Assembly (NCBI GenBank): GCA_013076295.1
Contig: RQOL01000455.1
Location: 60,490-124,489, forward strand
Source of the DNA: Sanderia malayensis
Lineage: Eukaryota; Cnidaria; Scyphozoa; Semaeostomeae; Pelagiidae
Direction of reading: 5' to 3'
DNA: 64,000 bases
Under the pieces are notes generated by a model, which did no database searches, was not told the origin of the DNA, and saw nothing but the letters and a program-made list of their open reading frames with translations. Made by a program: the position numbers and the translations under genes. Below, piece by piece: positions 61,252-64,000 of the stretch. Each line of letters starts with the position of its first letter. The stretch's first letter is position 1.

Positions 61252-64000
61252 TATTTTTTGTCTTCATGTGTGTTTCCTCTGGGAGGAATACTTTAAGCCC
61301 GTCAAATGATGTTGCTCTTGACATGGCCACATATAACTGACCATGTGTGAACACGGGCTCTGGTAAATACAAACCAACATACCTGAGAGATTGTCCCTGT
61401 GCCTTGTTGATAGTAAGGCAGTATGCTAGTCTGACTGGAAATTGCCGTCGTTTGATGTTGAACGGCATCTCCGTGTCTTGTGTTGACAATGTTATTCTGG
61501 GAATCATGACCTGCTGGCCTCTGTGTTCCTTCGTGATGATCTCTGCTGTGATCACGTTACGTCGGAGATGGCGTACAATGAGTCTTGTGCCATTGCAAAG
61601 ACCTTTCTTTGGATTTAGATTCCTGAGAAGAATGATTGTTGCACCAACCTTAAACAAAGAGAGTTGGAAATTACGTTGTGTATTGCAGTATATTATTAGA
61701 TTACTGAAGGAAAGTCAGGCTTAAAAAATTGCTGTGAGTGTGGATTTCAATTCATGTATACATAATTATTACATAGGAAGATTATACCTTGAGTGTAAGT
61801 CGATGTAATGGCATTCCGTTAGGAGTTAAATTGTTGATAAACTCAATTGGATATGCCGCCTCCTCATCTGGATCCTCTGTTACAACACTGTCTGTGCTAT
61901 AGTATGTTCTTTCAGGAGTTTGTAGTCTTTCCAGAATGATCTCGTTGATTTGGTGTGAAAAGTCATTCTTTGGGGTAAGACAACAACGTTCTGACATAGT
62001 TACCGGATCCAGCATGAGGTGGGACTGTGGTGTATTAGGCGGGGGATATATGAAGTTGAGCATTTCCTCTTGCGAAGATGTGCATATTTGATGTGGCAAA
62101 GTGATATTGTCAAGTGCATCATGTGGTTCTTGTTTGTTGCCGAGTCTTAGGAGCCATTCTGAGAATTCTCTGTAAGATTCATCTTGAACAGCTCTCATGT
62201 TTGTGTGTAGGCGATGTTGTTGAAACTGTGCCCACAAATCACTAATTTGATAGGATTTAAGACTCTCTGATACGATTTTCTCCCTTCCTGCTTTGGGAAC
62301 AACAGGTAAGACCTGTCTGAAATCGCCACCAAGTAACATGAATTTGCCACCAAATGGCTTGTCAACTCTTGTGATATCCCGAAGCAGTCTGTCAACTGCT
62401 TGTAATGCCAATGCTGGTATCATTGAAGCTTCATCCCATATGAACAGGGTTGTTTCACGCAACACTTGTGCTCTTCGACTCTGTCTTTTGACATTGCATG
62501 TTGATTCCATCTTCAATGGTATTGGAATTTGGAATTGTGAATGCGATGTTCTCCCATTGATAAGCAGTGTTGCTGCAATTCCTGACCAAGCCATACACTG
62601 AACTTTGTGTCCCGAAGCATTGAGGTTGCGAACCAACGTGTTGTAGAGAAATGTTTTCCCTGTGCCAGCTGGTCCGTCCAGAAAGTGACAGTTCTGTTCT
62701 GATTGCGCCTCAATTGCTTGAATAATGGCTGTGTATACCACTTGTTGTTCTGGATTCAATGCAGCGTGCATTTGTTCTCCTTGTTCTCTTTCATGTTCAA
62801 CATCCATGTGATCTTCCTCTGAAACATAAACAACAGTTTCATTTGGGATAAATAAAAGTATGTCTTGGCTAAACTATTACAGTGAAAATCATAATATTAA
62901 ATTGTAAATCACCTTGTTCCGGAATGACAAAGTCGGCCGGTAGCTGAGGAAGGTGATCGTAATTCGTGATGGACAAACCATGAACCTTCAAATTGTTGTC
63001 AATATCATGTAGACATTGATACATGTGTCTGTCTTGGAAGGTTATGTCTGGATTGTTGAGTTGATCACGTCTGACAAAGTCTTCACTCATTGCTTCTTTG
63101 AAGGCGTTGAAGAGAGTTCTGATGTCTGATGGCGTTTGAAAGAGTAGCAATGATGCAAACAACTGTCTGAGTTGTGAAGGCATATTGAAGATGGCAGCTT
63201 CGTCAAGACAACGTGTGACTTCGGCATCATCTTCTAATAGCCCTAGAGCTAATGCTGCATCTTTGAAGGAATCACATAGATTACCTTCTACTGTACGAAG
63301 GTCTTCAAATGAAGTAGCTCCTCGTTGATGCAATAGCAAGAGTCTGAGTGCGAATTTTTGCTCGCAAGGTCTCGGCTGCACTTGATTAATTCTACCAATG
63401 ATTGGCATTGTTCTTCGTTGTCTGGCTGTCCATGTTTTTGAACGCTCCTGGAAGACATAATGCTCTGGTATCTCATGATAGAGGTACTGATGTGCAGCTG
63501 GATCTTGCTGGTTAAGTTCAAACCATGCTGTAAGTGTTGTTCTATCACCAATGTTGTTCAGTCTTTGTTCGTTATCATTGTCATGAAAGATGACTTGTTG
63601 CTCAAATGGTAGATGAACAGAAAGCCGTTTGACTATGTGGCTTTTGTCGTGCATGGGGAACTGCATAAGCCGATAGACAGCTTCATGTGGTCCAATATAT
63701 CTTGCATTGATGTATTGGCGCACCTCATCGTGTTCAATGTCTTGAGGTACTTGCTGTTGATTTTCTTCAAGAATTTCAACATGTGCCATATCATGTCCTT
63801 TGTGGATATATTTGAAAATGTACTTGACACTTTTTACAGTACTGCATATTTCCACGTTGATATGACACTGATATTTGATTAGTAGGTGTCTGTTGTGTGG
63901 CACTACCCAAGTATCATCCAAAATGCGATTATTCACATTGACTGGATGGAGACAGCGTCGTCTGTAAAGAGGATAGCCGTTGACATTAATTTGAGTTTCA
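61229..64000 (-). CDS. Helitron Rep-helicase (PIF1-like), C-terminal part, three exons
   Basis: Exons are >64,000-62,913, 62,818-61,788 and 61,648-61,229. The introns are 94 nt (62,912-62,819, GTGATT..TTTCAG) and 139 nt (61,787-61,649, GTATAA..TTTAAG). Both junctions keep frame, and I see no stop or frameshift. Exon 1 carries the Helitron block WVVPHNRHLL, HINVEICS and VKYIFKYIHKG; the Y-x2-K-Y spacing fits Rep motif 3. The HUH motif lies upstream, outside the window. Exon 2 holds the SF1B PIF1-type helicase: Walker A GPAGTGKTFLYNTL, motif Ia-like AWSGIAATLL, Walker B LFIWDEASM, GGDFRQVLPV and LTPKND. Exon 3 has VGATIILLRNLNPKKGLCNG, LTINKAQGQSL and VAMSRATS near the C-terminus. The protein would nick, unwind and transfer single-stranded element DNA. 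It looks recently active. Confidence 0.95.

Larger units (their letters stand above)
60652..64000 (-). mobile_element. Helitron, 3' part (5' end outside window)
   Basis: A rolling-circle transposon on the minus strand, recognised from its Rep-helicase gene. A candidate 3' terminus on the minus strand is CTAA at 60,655-60,652 followed by T. Seven bases upstream of it is a small hairpin with arms CTCGAAC and GTTCGAG (60,663-60,699). A second overlapping inverted pair, GAACACCAA and TTGGTGTTC, spans 60,666-60,714. Helitrons end in a short hairpin followed by CTRR and insert between A and T. The gene assignment is firm; the terminus is tentative. Confidence 0.8.

Noticed and set aside
63288..63936. 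Secondary frames on both strands within Helitron exon 1
   Set aside because: They are out-of-frame shadows of the helicase coding sequence.

Overview
This is a eukaryotic, AT-rich, gene-poor and repeat-dominated window. GT..AG introns, a THAP/P-element transposase, a spliced Helitron Rep-helicase, LINE reverse-transcriptase debris and an ORF type I associate with corals, anemones and Hydra point to a metazoan, most likely a cnidarian. That taxonomic call is inference. I see no convincing intact single-copy host gene, no rRNA or tRNA, and no CRISPR.

Layout. (1) 1-34,428: a satellite array of about 92-bp monomers, open at the left window edge, with eight same-orientation insert modules of 474-576 bp and a 4.1-kb tandem duplication. 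At about 34,428 the array flips strand and continues inverted to about 34,957. (2) 35.2-37.5 kb: a dead non-LTR reverse transcriptase, then a dead ORF of a recurrent cnidarian-type family. (3) 38.25-46.72 kb: a candidate composite P-like element. Two inverted, diverged copies of the satellite insert module flank a broken OB-fold/RPA-like ORF, a two-intron THAP-P transposase with its catalytic D, D, E positions but two in-frame stops, and a convergent spliced zinc-finger-like ORF with one in-frame stop. (4) 46.7-54.1 kb: microsatellites, a 180-bp tandem repeat carrying splice-like signals, a 61-bp minisatellite, a 316-bp MITE, a 52-bp-arm perfect hairpin, and a 55-bp minisatellite split by a 1,527-bp TTAA-flanked transposon. 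(5) 54.9-57.3 kb (minus): a degraded gene that joins a Josephin-like cysteine-protease domain to a Ulp1/C48-like domain. It is interrupted by a 992-bp long-TIR element with target duplication ATAGT. (6) 57.37-58.85 kb: composite microsatellite and 115-bp arrays that share sequence with the satellite inserts. (7) 60.65-64.0 kb (minus): the 3' part of a Helitron with an apparently intact three-exon helicase and an overlapping unknown ORF. The Rep N-terminus lies outside the window.

The unifying signal is one sequence family (insert module, GCGAAGCGAGC-type motifs and GCGCAC..GTGCGC motifs). It appears inside the satellite array, as inverted arms around the P-like element, and in the 57-59 kb arrays. 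This suggests that the satellite grew from, or within, the end of a P-like transposon. The two most unusual protein-level items are that composite element with its accessory ORFs and the Josephin plus Ulp1 double-protease gene.
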